From Patiria pectinifera (taxonomy: Eukaryota > Echinodermata > Asteroidea > Valvatida > Asterinidae), in assembly GCA_029964075.1 (NCBI GenBank), contig CM057149.1:17746197-17810196 (forward strand): a stretch of 64,000 nt of DNA, in the 5' to 3' direction. Positions 1 through 18,387 of this stretch are shown piece after piece. The notes beneath the pieces are model-generated. The model saw only the letters and a list, made by a program, of their open reading frames with translations, did no database searches and had not been told where the DNA came from. Within the stretch, counting starts at the first letter, position 1. Each line of letters starts with the position of its first letter. The position numbers and the translations under genes are program-made.

Positions 1-172
1 CAATTTTCCATTCCTTGGTGCTCTTTGGTAAAAAAATGAGAAGGTGCGGCAATAGAGGGCGCTGTTGGAGCTACCGCGGAACATTTTAGAGACAAAAAAA
101 GATTGACGCGCATGATTAAAATCGACGCGCGCGCTGACCACAGACCGACTTTTTCTTTCTTTTTTTGGCCTA
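1..172 (+). repeat. Dispersed repeat segment, copy 1
   Basis: This segment closely matches 16963-17150 in the same orientation. Shared landmarks are a CATTCCTTGGTGCTC start, a TAGAGGGCGCTGTTGGAGCTAC block, a GATTAAAATCGACGCGC block and a poly-T/GGCCTAA end. In both places it lies near a tRNA-containing foldback element. It contains no ORF and is probably part of a non-autonomous mobile element. The left end is cut by the window. Confidence 0.7.
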
Positions 173-481
173 AGATGGAATTTTGCGCCGGGGTGATATA
201 AATCAAAATAAGTTTTGCCCTTCATCGACGTATAAACACTGTATACTCAGTGTATTACCTCCGAGTAAAAGTTGGAAAAAATGACTCGAACCAGCCAGCT
301 CGGTGGTCGAGTGGTAAGACACCTGCTCTAGAAAGCAGGAGGTCATGGGTTCGAGTCCAACCCGAGTGATTTTTCCCAACTTTCACTCGGGAGTTAACAC
401 ACTGAGTATACAGTGTTTATACGTCGGTGAAGGGCAAAACCTAATTTGATTTACATCATCCCAGCGCAAAATTTCACCTTA
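173..481. mobile_element. Foldback element with tRNA-like core, copy 1
   Basis: Two arms of roughly 110 bases (about 173-289 and 369-481) are reverse complements. Matching blocks include TAAACACTGTATACTCAGTGT against ACACTGAGTATACAGTGTTTA, and GTTTTGCCCTTC against GAAGGGCAAAAC. The arms enclose a tRNA-like sequence at 298-367. A second, more diverged copy lies at 16250-16612. I infer a non-autonomous foldback/MITE-type element that has captured or depends on a tRNA-derived sequence. No transposase is visible. Confidence 0.7.
298..367 (+). pseudogene. tRNA-like sequence inside foldback element
   Basis: The sequence has an A-box-like GGTGGTCGAGTGGTAAGAC, a B-box-like GGTTCGAGTCC, and a closing stem formed by CTCGG with CCGAG. 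The middle arm pairs CCTGCT with AGCAGG around CTAGAA, which resembles the serine-AGA anticodon region, but the loop has a non-standard size and the long variable arm of serine tRNA is missing. It is better read as a tRNA-derived element than as a working tRNA gene. Confidence 0.55.
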
Positions 482-1040
482 TGAATATTTCTTTTTTATT
501 TAATGAAAAAAGTGCAGATTTCAGATTCTTCCCCCCTTGAGTGGCGTTGCCGGGGCGGGTGGGGGGGGGGGGTTATCTGGGGCACCATGGGGCGTACCCA
601 CAACCAAATTTGCTTAAATTTTCATGAGGGCGGGCCGACGGGCCAGCCAGTTGCTGCAAATTCGAAAAGCGCAGGGGGGGGGGGGGGGGAGGAACTGGAT
701 CTTTTTGGATGCTAGAGGGCGCCGTCATGTGTTCTTTAACAACTTAATTTTTCACATTTTCACAAATCCGAAGGGTGAAGAAAATTAGCAAATGTCGCGT
801 GTTTTTTTTTAGGGGGGGAAGGAGGGGTGGCACCTCCCAGTGGGATCACCGCAAATCTGTCCTCTCTCCCGCCTCCTTTCCACCCACCCACCCGGAACGA
901 CGCGGCAACCCCTCCGCCCCTTTCATAATATACCCCTGGTCGCTGCAGCATGCTGTGTTTATTTCGATACCATTGTGAAATCCCACGCGCACAGCACAGT
1001 CACTATGAGGTTGGGCTAGAGAGGGCGCACTTCAACATAG
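482..1040. other. Promoter-side noncoding stretch with poly-G tracts
   Basis: No gene is seen here. The stretch holds uninterrupted G runs at 561-572 (12) and 674-689 (16), a shorter G-rich stretch near 813-827, and TAGAGGGCGC at 713-722. It ends in a CpG-containing segment just before the MBD gene start. ORFs in it are low-complexity translations of G runs. Confidence 0.5.
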
Positions 1041-1041
1041 G

Positions 1042-1054
1042 CAAAATGGCGGAA
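1042..1054 (+). promoter_or_regulatory. YY1-like motif overlapping the MBD gene start codon
   Basis: CAAAATGGCGGAA spans the start codon of the methyl-CpG-binding gene. It fits the YY1 downstream-promoter type (CAANATGGCNGC) with one mismatch, and GGAA could serve an ETS factor. Such motifs are common just downstream of TATA-less start sites. The assignment is by motif only. Confidence 0.35.
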
Positions 1055-4000
1055 GGTTGTGCTGTTCCTACTTTGGCGGCAACGGACGCAGGGCTATCGT
1101 CCAGATCCAGATCGGGGTAAAAACAATCACCTTATCTGTTTTTCATTTTCATCTTTGAAGTTTTTAATATATTTTACAAATGGTGAGGCCACATGGTTGA
1201 ATTGCCAACTCTGTGTTAATACAAAAAGATGAGGTAAAATAGGCTCACACTCGGTCGATCACAGTCACAGTCACGCAGTCACAGTACGTACGTCGTCGCG
1301 TTAATTTAAACAAAATTTAGACCCGCCATAAGCTACCTAAGTAACCTAGGCATATTGATAAAAATGAAAGTCTAGCTTGAGAAAGTCCACCTCCTATGCT
1401 TATCGGGGTAATCCTTAGTCCGAAAATTTGGGACTCTTAATTACTGGGTAATCCTTATCTTTAGACATGTTAGACACCTCTATTTTTTACGAGTTCTGTT
1501 CAAAACTGACTTTTGCGCAGATGACTGTCCAGTACCAAAGTGACTTTTGCAGGCTAAAGAAGTTTTTTCTTCATATAAACTCATGTTAGTTGTAATTTTG
1601 AAAGTACTTTTAAAGAAAATGTGACTTTCCTACCTTTTTTTGCAGTCAGACGTGCATCTTGTAGTTCTTACAACACGAGTGAAAGCCCTACATAAAGAAA
1701 GCCCGATGCTGATTGGCTGCTAAAAAAAAAAAATAAGATATTTATTATTTATCAGCCAATCAGCATCGAGCTTTCATCGCATTGAGCTTTGAGGTTTGCC
1801 ATCTTGGTTTCTGAGTCAGTTTTCTGGATGTCACTGTCATCTTTTACCCCTTAATTTTCCTCATAAATCAAAGCCGTGCCCTCTTTCCACAAAATTAAAC
1901 CTGCTGATATTCAAGAAGGTGTCATTGCCAATTGTTCAGATGTGTCAAGAAATATCAGAATGTCAATTTTGAATGTCATTTAGTCAACTGTTTTGATGAG
2001 TCTTTTCCTTCCTATATAGGAACGGGGTCCTAAAAGTAAGGATTACTTATCAGGAATTCGGCATGTAGAGCTGGAGGTCAATGTATGTTGTAGCCAGCAT
2101 GGCAGCAGTCTGAAAATATGGCATGTATGGGGAGGCCGTGAAATTTGGCCTCAACCATGTCAACACAGCCGCCGAAATTATCTCTTTTTTTTCATATTTT
2201 AGACATTTTGTTCAATTTTGTAGTCATTCATGAAGCAAAGGATCAACTCGAAAGAGAACAAAAATGACGCACAAAAAGTCAAGATTTCCGCAGCTGTTTT
2301 GACGTTGAGGCCAAATTGCATGGCCTCCACCATTTTTAGACCGCTGGCTACAACGTACATTGACCTCCAGCTCGAATTTCAAAGTTTTCCCTTCTTAAAA
2401 ATATCCTCCAAACGGATGAATCAGTACTTACATTTTTGTACAGAGTTACTTGAATGGGGAAGATCGAAAGAAGTCTAAGTCCAAAGTAAGTCCCCCGAAG
2501 TGGCTGCGTGGGTACGCGGATATGGAGTGGGATGAGTCGGGGAGGGTGCTAGAGGGCGCTATTTTCCCTTATTAAGAAATCCTCCAAGCGGATGAATTAA
2601 TACATACATCGTAAATTGAATGAGGAAGATTGAAAAAACATACAGAGTGGGAAGTGCACGCGAATTGTGGGTGAGCAGTCAAGCCTTACTCCGTATAGGC
2701 ATACATGTAGCTGGCTACGAGGCAGGATACATGTAGATGAGTGGCGGGGGGATTCTGCAGTTGTGCCGAAAAATATTAATTCACGTTTGGGGCTCTGTTC
2801 TATTCTTAAAGCAGACATTTGTGTGTGTGTCATACACATCATAAGCAAGATTACTGTGCATATAAAACTTCAGTTTAAAATTCTTGAAAAAAAAACAATT
2901 ATTTGTTCCATTCATACAATATTTCAATGGATGAAAGGCAAATTTCAGAGGGAGGGAATTACAGTTGGGCATACATTAACAAATTAACGTTCAGGATTTT
3001 ACCAACAACATAAACAATTTACTATATTTGTCCCAACAAAATTTTTGCTGTAAGCGCATTCTAAATGCATGTGGCACCTTTTTTTAATATTGCTTGCTTG
3101 TGTTCTACAGATCCTCCTCTGGATCCAGTGAGAGTGATGGATCTCCAATCTGCAAGATCAGCCCCCTCGTTGCGCCTGTCTCAAGCTCCCCTAGACCCCT
3201 GACGCCAAAGAAGCGACATCGGGCAGAGATGGAAGAAGAGGCAAGGAGGCAAGAGGCCCTCCGAGCGACAGAGAAGGAGAAAGCAGAGAGCGAAGACAAG
3301 ACGCTAACAGCTGACGACAAACCAAAAGAAGAAAAGGAACTCACTGTAAAAGTGATACCGGAATCCGAGACAGAAACCCCTGCCGAAGCAGAAGCAACAT
3401 CGCCGTCTACTACCCCAGTTAAGTCAAAAGACACTGAAATTGAAGCTACACCGACAGAAAAAGACAATAAAAGACGCTCAACTAAGAAACGCAAAGCAGA
3501 AGAGGATGTCAAGGATCCTGATGCTGCGGAGACCACACCAGCCAAACGACGGACCACGCCCAAGAAGAAAGAGGTTGCCAAGACACCCGTGCCTTCAAAG
3601 TCACCGACGAAGGCCCCCAAAACACCCTCATCAGCGACAGTCACTGGGTCCGGGGATGAGCCACCCTTACCAGACGGATGGAAGAGGATGGTTACTCAGA
3701 GAATGCAAGGGGAAAGTGCTGGCAAATTTGATGTTTATATTTGGAGGTGAGGTTTCAATTTTCCAGCAACCTAGTTCCAATCAAAGTGTAAGCTGCGGCC
3801 CATATTTCATAGACCTGCCTAATAGTAAATGTTGCTTAACCACTTCGCGCCGGGTTTATTTTGCCGAAATTTCCGAAATTTTTTAAAGGCAAAATTTTCC
3901 GGCCAACTTCTGATATACAGCCAAATGCCACAAATACTTATTCACAAGAGTGATTTCAACGGTATTTGTACAATTTTCTTGCTGAAACCTCATGTTTCAA

Positions 4001-5414
4001 TACTCGGGGATGTGCATTGGAGCACGAATTGTACACCACTAGGCCGTGCACAACAGCCCACATAACAGTCAGCACACGGTCTGCTTCCACAGACTACTCA
4101 GACTTTGTGTGGGTCCTTGAGGGATTAGCATGTTTAGACATCACTCGGAGGCAGCTAGTCGGAGGCAATCTTGATGTTATAACCCGTCAGCCATGCCTGT
4201 GCACAAAAACATCCAGTGCATGTTATCACGGCCTCCGGCGCGAACCGGTTAAATTTTCACACTAAAATAAAAGCATCTGAGAACCTGTCGTGAACATCAT
4301 ATATGCATTTGGGATAGCAATGCAAAACTTGTCAGTGCTAATTAAATGGTTAATGCTCCATAAAATTAGGCTTTTCAGCTCGCAATAAGGATGCGAATTT
4401 GCATTTAATTTTGTAAAGGTTTAGCAAATATTTTAAGAACGGTTTAAACGTTTAGCCATTCACAAAGCCTGATGCATGCTCATTGTGTTTGCAGACCGGC
4501 GTGATTGACATGATAAATCAATAATGGCAGTTAATGAAAACGTAAAAACTTAACTACGTGTGCCCCGAATGTAACCAAGTATTGAAGTGCTTCAAAGGTT
4601 TGGTAAATGAAATAGGTTTGAAAATAATTATTTGTGCTACATGTATTTACATGTACGTACGTAGCGTAACGTAGGTCCCTTTTTTATAATTCGGGTTTCG
4701 TTTCAACTGCATTTGCAGAAAATTTGTTGACGGATTGTTGGACGTTTAAATGTGTAAACGTCACATCTTGAGATTGTAAGTATACAGTGTAGCTTTCCGA
4801 AATAACTAGAAGATTATTTATAATTTTTTCTTGTAAACAGTCCATCAGGAAAGAAATTCCGGTCCCGCCCTCAACTTCTTGCCTACTTGGAAAAGACAGG
4901 CTCCCCTCTTTCAATTGAGGATTTCAGCTTCAAGCCCCCTCGTTCTCAGTCCTCCGCCACCCCGGCCAGGATAAGGAAATCATCACCTGTCAAGGAGAAG
5001 AAGACAACGACCCCGACGAAAAAGAAGAAAAAGACAGCAGCGGTGGAAAAAGCAACCCCAAGGAAAGACCGGCCTAAGAAGAACAATGTGGCGAAGAAGT
5101 CGCCGGGAAAGCAGGCCGCGGGGAAGGCCAAGAAAGGGAAGCAGCAGCGTAAAGTCATGAAACCCCCGCCGGACACGGGGTCCAAGAAGGCCAGCCGGGC
5201 TCAGCAGCTGCAGAAACTCCTGGTCAAGATTAACTTCCAGAAGCCGGGCGACATCCGGGAAATGTCAGAGGAGGATTCCTCGGAGGAGTCGTCGGAAGAC
5301 GACTTTGATCCCGGCACGACGGAGGAGGCGGGCCCTGATGTCAGTGATGTCTCGGTGACCCCGAGCCCCCCAAAGTCCAAGAAGATCCGCAGGCATTCCT
5401 CACCCACCGTTTGA
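1046..5414 (+). CDS. Methyl-CpG-binding domain protein, MeCP2/MBD4 class (3 exons)
   Basis: Exons are 1046-1116, 3111-3746 and 4841-5414, joined in phase 2 at both GT-AG introns, giving 426 aa. Residues about 24-215 are a low-complexity, Ser/Glu/Lys-rich acidic-basic region. The MBD starts near LPDGWKR, continues through SAGKFDVYIW, crosses intron 2 into SPSGKKFRSR and ends at IEDFSF; this is the fold that binds methylated CpG. A long Lys/Pro-rich tail follows, with nuclear-localisation-like clusters, an LLVKINFQ motif that resembles LLVKMPFQ in vertebrate MeCP2, an acidic SEEDSSEES patch and a basic end (KSKKIRRHS). No HhH-GPD glycosylase domain is present, so it is not a full MBD4. The likely role is a nuclear reader of DNA methylation. 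Start chosen: the ATG in CAAAATGGCGG, whose exon ends in the phase exon 2 needs. It is convergent with the PRMT6-like gene. Confidence 0.88.
1698..1775. repeat. Short inverted repeat in MBD intron 1
   Basis: GAAAGC-CGATGCTGATTGGCTG is followed, after an A/T-rich loop, by CAGCCAATCAGCATCG-GCTTTC. Each arm carries an inverted CCAAT box. It could form a hairpin of about 20 base pairs and is either a small MITE or a paired CCAAT regulatory site. Confidence 0.6.
1776..3110 (+). other. MBD gene intron 1, remainder
   Basis: This is AT-rich intron. It contains an inverted near-repeat: GACCTCCAGCTCGAATT at about 2363 mirrors AATTCGGCATGTAGAGCTGGAGGTCAATGTA at about 2056, and a TAGAGGGCGCT motif lies at 2550-2560. 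ORFs within it have no recognisable family. The segment about 2050-2380 is probably another foldback repeat. Confidence 0.4.
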
Positions 5415-6583
5415 AGATACTGATTAATGAAAAGGTAATCCAGCAGCTAATACAGGCACGAGGGTCCGAGTCTGATGGCAAAAGTTCACTCGGTTTAATC
5501 AAGAGTGGTGGTGTGTGGACAGAGCATTTTGCAACATGTGTTTCATTGTGCTTTTGGATTTGCACAGCCATTGATTCACTTCAGTCGGTGTCTCACACAG
5601 GAAAAAGGATTCCATTTAACCCCCAAATTATGATCAGTGTAATTGGGTACTGTATTTGTGATTGGGAGGTACATGTACAAAATGGGAATTCAGGTGAACC
5701 TATGTCTACATGATTAACAATCTGTGGTTTAGTATTGATATGGGAACCAATTGTTTTACTTGAAGAGCAAGCAACACCATTTCAAATGTGTGCACACTAG
5801 CTGTTTCAGAAAAATATGATGATCAGGCAAAGACAATTTGTAAATTTCTGTATATTTTGAAATATAGACAGCAAGCAAAACAGTAACAAAATTTGCTGTA
5901 AAACATCACAATCTAAGTACCAGATCACTTTTTTTAAAATGCTGATGTTGATTTGTATTTTTTTCTATTTCTCTGTTAAGTTAGACCCGAGATTTTCATC
6001 AAAAGTAAAATAAATGTCTAGACTTTGTTTTCAATTCACTTTTGAAGATTTTTATATTTCTGGAAAATGAAGGACTAGTCGGAGGAATTTGTTTGCTATT
6101 GTGATTTGCAGCTCTTCAAATTCTCCTGCTTGTTTGTGATGAAATGATGAAATTATCACAAGGTGCCAAAGGAGTCGAAGAATGATTGGTCTAGTTGGTG
6201 AAACTCCAAAACAAAACTGAAAAATTGAAATAAATGACTGGACTGATTTGTCACCTTTTCTGAATGAAAAATGAGAAATTTGTTTTGTCCTGGTGTAGAA
6301 ATATTCAATGTATTATACATTTAGGTTTTTTTTTTTTCAGATTTGTATATAAAATGTGTAGTGTACATATCAGGTGAGAAATGTTTTTAATTGGTAAGTT
6401 TGTTTTACGTTGTTGTTTTATTTGGAACAACATTCCTTTAATGTTTGCTTTGATGAAAGAAAAAAAAAACTGCAAAAACTCGGAACTTGACAAAGTTTTC
6501 GTCAGATCTTGCAGACCCTTTTGTGTCATAATGTGAATCACGAATACAAACTAAGGTCAGTTCATACTTCGTGCGGCATCGGC

Positions 6584-6677
6584 TTAGTTGTTTATCACCC
6601 TTCTTTAGATTTTGAGAACGTTTGTTGCTTCAAACGAACAAAATGCACAAATTACAAATGATGGACTATACCTTTAA
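6584..6677 (-). mobile_element. Partial TTAA-flanked MITE (solo end)
   Basis: Read on the minus strand this matches the left end of the element at 15420-15969: TTAAAGGTATAGTCCATCATTTG, then GTGCATTTTGTTCGTTTGAAGC, then TTCTAAAGAAAGG. Only one end is present, so it is a truncated or solo copy. Confidence 0.65.
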
Positions 6678-7785
6678 ATCACTGCAGATGTGGCAGTTGT
6701 AGTGGTGTGCAGTTACAGTTAGTACCAGGACCGGGTACCCTATTGAAGTAAAACACGGATACCTGGGTACCCGTAAAAGAAACCCAACCCCCAAATTCAA
6801 ATCCCGGAAGTTGTCGGAAGGGGTTTATGGTTTTGGGGTGTAAACTGCAACTTTCACGAGCGCCATCTGTCGTGCCTTAACCCTAACAGAACTCAACCCA
6901 TCAAACCCCAACGGCATGTTTTGTTGGAATCTGTCAGGATGGGTACAGTACCCCTAAACTGACACCTCCAGAATCAAAGTCAGAAATATGTGTGTGCAGT
7001 TTCCCATTGGAACTTGCCAGGATGGGTATGGTTCCTAGTAAATCATGCTAGGGAGTTGGGGTTAAAATGGCCATACATGTAAATGTGAAATTTGTATTAC
7101 TTTTACCATGTAAATGTAGCCTGGTTTTCATTTTGAAAATTCCCCACAAATGACATTCAAAACCTTTCGTTTTCATTGTCTGAGAAGTTACTAAGTAATT
7201 TGTTAATTTGATCACGGGTACCCGATCCCATAATCCGGAACCAGTTTACTGACATCATCAGTCGGGTACTCAGGTTCTTGGTTCCAGTGCACACCCCTAA
7301 GCAGTATATTTGGTTTCCTTTTTTTATGGTAAGCTTCCTGCCCACAAATGTGGAATGCATCAAGTCAAAGTTGGTAGCCTAATTTTGTTTTTCATAGAAA
7401 CAAAATCTTCAGGAAAATTTTGTTTCCTTCGTACATGTAGGTGAAAAGCATAGGTAAATACTGATGTATCATCCGTTTATTGTATTAATTATTATTATTT
7501 TTTTTGTTTTTGCTATAGCTTTTTCATTGAATCATATTTGGACTGCTTACAGTGTCTCCGCTGTTTTTTGTTTTTAAATTAATTTTCAAAAGAACAGTAT
7601 TTTCATTTCCCATTTATAATAATTAAATCAAACCTGTCGTTATATGAAATATCATTTTAAATGTGTATTTTAGACTATTTTTCATTGTACATTGTACATT
7701 TAATGCAATACGTTCATGTGCAAGTGATATTGTACATTAATTTTGCATGAACTTATTGTACCTCATTTAATTTGAAATAGTGTGA

Positions 7786-7791
7786 AATAAA
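7786..7791 (+). promoter_or_regulatory. Candidate poly(A) signal
   Basis: AATAAA lies in a T- and A-rich tract downstream of the MBD gene and is the last good signal before the intergenic repeats. Earlier candidates (about 6008 and 6228) are equally possible. Motif only. Confidence 0.3.
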
Positions 7792-8174
7792 AAGAGAAAC
7801 ATTTAATAACATACAGTCTTTTGTCATGAAACTGAAAGCAGTTTTGTCCCATAGCAAATAGACTCGTTCTGCGATATAAGAAACCATTGTTTGAGCTGGA
7901 ACCAAGCTTAGAGGCTAACGCTCAGGTAGTACGCACGCACTCTGGGCTCTTTCCACCAATAGGGTTTAAAAGCATGTGGCATGCACACGCAGTTGGTTTC
8001 ACCTCAAAAATGGCTATTTTAATCGAATAATAAAAACTAGAGTTCTATGTCTGTTTGCAAACAAATAGGGCTTTTCCACACTATATTGTAGGGCTTTGCT
8101 TTTTTTTGTCGAGTTGCAGTCATGTTATGTGTTCAAAGTTCATAAAAAGTAATATTGAGCTAGTAGCCAATGGG

Positions 8175-8246
8175 TATAAAATATTAAAAATTAGTTGTCA
8201 TCTGGACGTCTATAAAATATTAAAAATTAGTTGTCATCTGGACGTC
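8175..8246. repeat. 36-bp perfect tandem duplication
   Basis: Two adjacent identical 36-base units each begin TATAAAATATTAAAAATTAG and end CATCTGGACGTC. The identity suggests a recent slippage or duplication event. Confidence 0.9.
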
Positions 8247-8924
8247 ACTTCAGATTTTGCATATTGATGTTATATGGCTTCTTACCAAGTTTCACGATAA
8301 TATGCCCTTCCCTTATACGTTTTTTTTTTTTTTATGGATTTTTTTTTATGACGACGTCATCATTCACACACTTTTCACATTTTTGTGCAAATATCTATGT
8401 AACCCACATACAAACACAGTCAAGACAACAACTGTTTTCTTGTACAAAAAGTGCCTGATATTTAATTTATTTCAAAAAGACATGTAAATGTTTCAATATT
8501 TTTAAGTAGCAGTGTCATAAGGAAGTTTTTTATATGATACAATTTGGATTAAGAATGGTGTAAAAAGTCAAGATCTCCGGAAAATTCACTTGTTTTGAAA
8601 TCTTTTAACACTGGCCCAGTTTTATAACTTGTGAACATCCTTTGCTTTGCAGCTATCTTTGGGGTCTGTGCTTTTGTTCATACATGATTAGACCTCTTGT
8701 GCCTAAATAAAACTGAATTTGAATTTAGTTTTTAAAAAAGCCTTAAATATTGGCTTACATTACAAAAGGGGGTCTATAACAATGTTTTGTTTTAACGGGA
8801 AAAAAAAGAAGCAAACCACCTCATATAACCCAAAAAATATTGATTTATACGATCAAAGGGGTTTATTTCAATGAAATCCCTAAACATGCCATTGCCACAA
8901 TAATATCTAGATTATAATTTATTT

Positions 8925-9560
8925 AAGGGGAGGGGTTGATGGAAAAGGGGAGGAGTTGATGGAAAGCAAGGAGTTAAGGGGAGGGGTCAGGTAATTGGAA
9001 AGGGGAGGTGGTGAGGGAAGGCAAGGAGTTAATTGTAAAGGGGAGGGGTCAGGTAATTGGAAAGGGGAGGGGTTGATGGAAAGCAAGGAGTTAATTGTAA
9101 AGGGGAGGGGTAAGGTAATTGGAAAGGGGAGGGGTTGATGGAAAGCGAGGAGTTAATTGTAAAGGGGAGAGGTAAGATAATTGGAAATGGGAAGGGGTTG
9201 ATGGAAAGCGAGGAGTCAATTGTAAAGGGGAGGGGTAAGGTAATTGGAAAGGGGAGGGGTTGATGGAAAGCGAGGAGTTAATTGTAAAGGGGAGAGGTAA
9301 GATAATTGGAAATGGGAAGGGGTTGATGGAAAGCGAGGAGTCAATTGTAAAGGGGAGGGGTCAGGTAATTGGAAAGGGGAGGTGTTGATGGAATGCGAGG
9401 AGTTAATTGTAAAGGGGAGGGGTCAGGCTATTGCAAAGGTGAGAGTTTAATGGAAAAGTGAGAAAATGATTGAAAGAGGAGGGGTTGGGTTACTGAAAAG
9501 GGGAGGGGTTGATGGAATTAGGAGTGGTTGGTCGATTGGAAATGGAAGGTGTTGGTGGAA
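8925..9560. repeat. Purine-rich 62-bp minisatellite with dimeric order
   Basis: About ten units of a roughly 62-base motif are built from GGAAAGGGGAGGGG, TTGATGGAAAGC, GAGGAGTTAATTG and TAAAGGGGAGGGGT. From about 9150 to 9400 two unit variants alternate (GGGGAGAGGTAAGAT and GGGGAGGGGTAAGGT types), giving a dimeric higher-order period of about 125. The plus strand is almost free of C. The array lies downstream of the PRMT6-like stop codon and could fall in its 3' UTR. Confidence 0.9.
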
Positions 9561-9686
9561 AGGGGAGGAATTCAAGCAAAGTGGGGGGATACAGAGGGGT
9601 GAGTAGGGAAGGGGATAGATCTAAAGAGTAGTGTAGCAAATGAGCATGCTTGAAAACAATGGATTAATGTCATCATGTCACTTCAG

Positions 9687-17470
<7,784 letters not shown>

Positions 17471-18082
17471 GATCAGAAAATGGAGCTATAAACAAGAACG
17501 AGTTTCAAATTAATTCATTCCGAAACAAACCTTTTGAATGATAAGCCCAACTTGATGCCCTTACATTGTACGTTGGCCCAGAAAAAATTACTGAAACTTT
17601 TGTCCTTTCAAAGTTTCAGTTTACGTAGTGGCTATCGTTACGGCAGCAGTAATGCAATTTTAAGTGCTATCGCTACAGTTGTGAATCCATTCCAACCAGA
17701 GACACTGTGGTAGTTTGATTGGTTAAATGTTTGACTACAATGCTGAAGGTCCCAGGAATGGCAGTGTACGGTCTATAACCGGTATGTGGCAGGCGACCAC
17801 AGGAGGAGGGGGTGAGGATTCTACAGACATGACAGAGAACTGGTGAAATGAAATCAACGGTGTTACGTAAAAAAATCTTACAGTCACACCAACTCCATCA
17901 GGCCTAGCCCCATAAATGTGGCCTATTTACTGGACTGCCTCCGTAAACATAGGCCACACATCCACATGAACAAAAACGTGTCGCACTTTGCCAAATTTAG
18001 ATTTTCACATTCAGGCTTCGTTTGTAGGGTTTTTTTTGGCTTTAGAAGCATACTCACCCTCTTTATAGGCTAATCAGAAAGT

Positions 18083-18197
18083 GCTGCCTTTTTCAGATGT
18101 CCATTTTTCGTGAAATTTCTAGATACATTTGCACACGTTTGCGTATCAAAATTTCAACATGAAATTTCACAAAAATTAGACATCTGAAAAAGGCAGC
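18083..18197. repeat. Foldback repeat of about 115 bp
   Basis: GCTGCCTTTTTCAGATGTC and CGTGAAATTTC at the left are mirrored by GAAATTTCACAAAAATTAGACATCTGAAAAAGGCAGC at the right, with a short central spacer. Small MITE-like palindrome. Confidence 0.75.
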
Positions 18198-18265
18198 AAT
18201 AAATGCGCGCTCGACAAGAAATTTGCATAAACGCGACGTCACAGCTTGAGGTCATCTCTTGTCAC

Positions 18266-18387
18266 TCAAAATGGCTGCCATCACCGCCAGACGTTTCACG
18301 AGTGCAAATTGATATGGGCTCCAGAAAGATTGAAGAATATCTCGGAAAATGGAATATCATTAGACCTAAGCATCCCAGAGGTGATAG
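18266..18387 (+). CDS. Possible first exon of an unrecognised gene
   Basis: CAAAATGGCTGCC at about 18266 fits the YY1 start-site motif exactly. An ATG at 18314 then opens 24 codons (MGSRKIEEYLGKW and on) that end, in phase 2, at a good donor, GATAG|GTGAGA at 18387/18388. The frame is also open further upstream. I do not recognise the peptide and found no convincing in-phase second exon before the GPCR array. The divergent arrangement with the PRMT6-like gene (start at 17470) would allow a shared promoter region. Partial, tentative. Confidence 0.3.

Larger units (their letters stand above)
5415..7800 (+). other. Probable 3' UTR and downstream region of the MBD gene
   Basis: AT-rich sequence follows the stop codon, with AATAAA-type signals near 6008, 6228 and 7786. 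No ORF resembles a protein. A partial MITE end lies at 6584-6677. A region of repeated GGGTACC/GGTACCCG words at about 6730-7300 looks like a degenerate repeat. How far the real UTR extends cannot be told from the sequence alone. Confidence 0.4.

Noticed and set aside
298..367. Functional serine tRNA gene
   Set aside because: Missing the long variable arm, irregular anticodon loop, and embedded in a repeated foldback element.
3105..3644. 179-codon minus-strand frame over MBD exon 2
   Set aside because: Shadow of the Ser/Glu/Lys-rich coding strand; low-complexity translation with no motifs.
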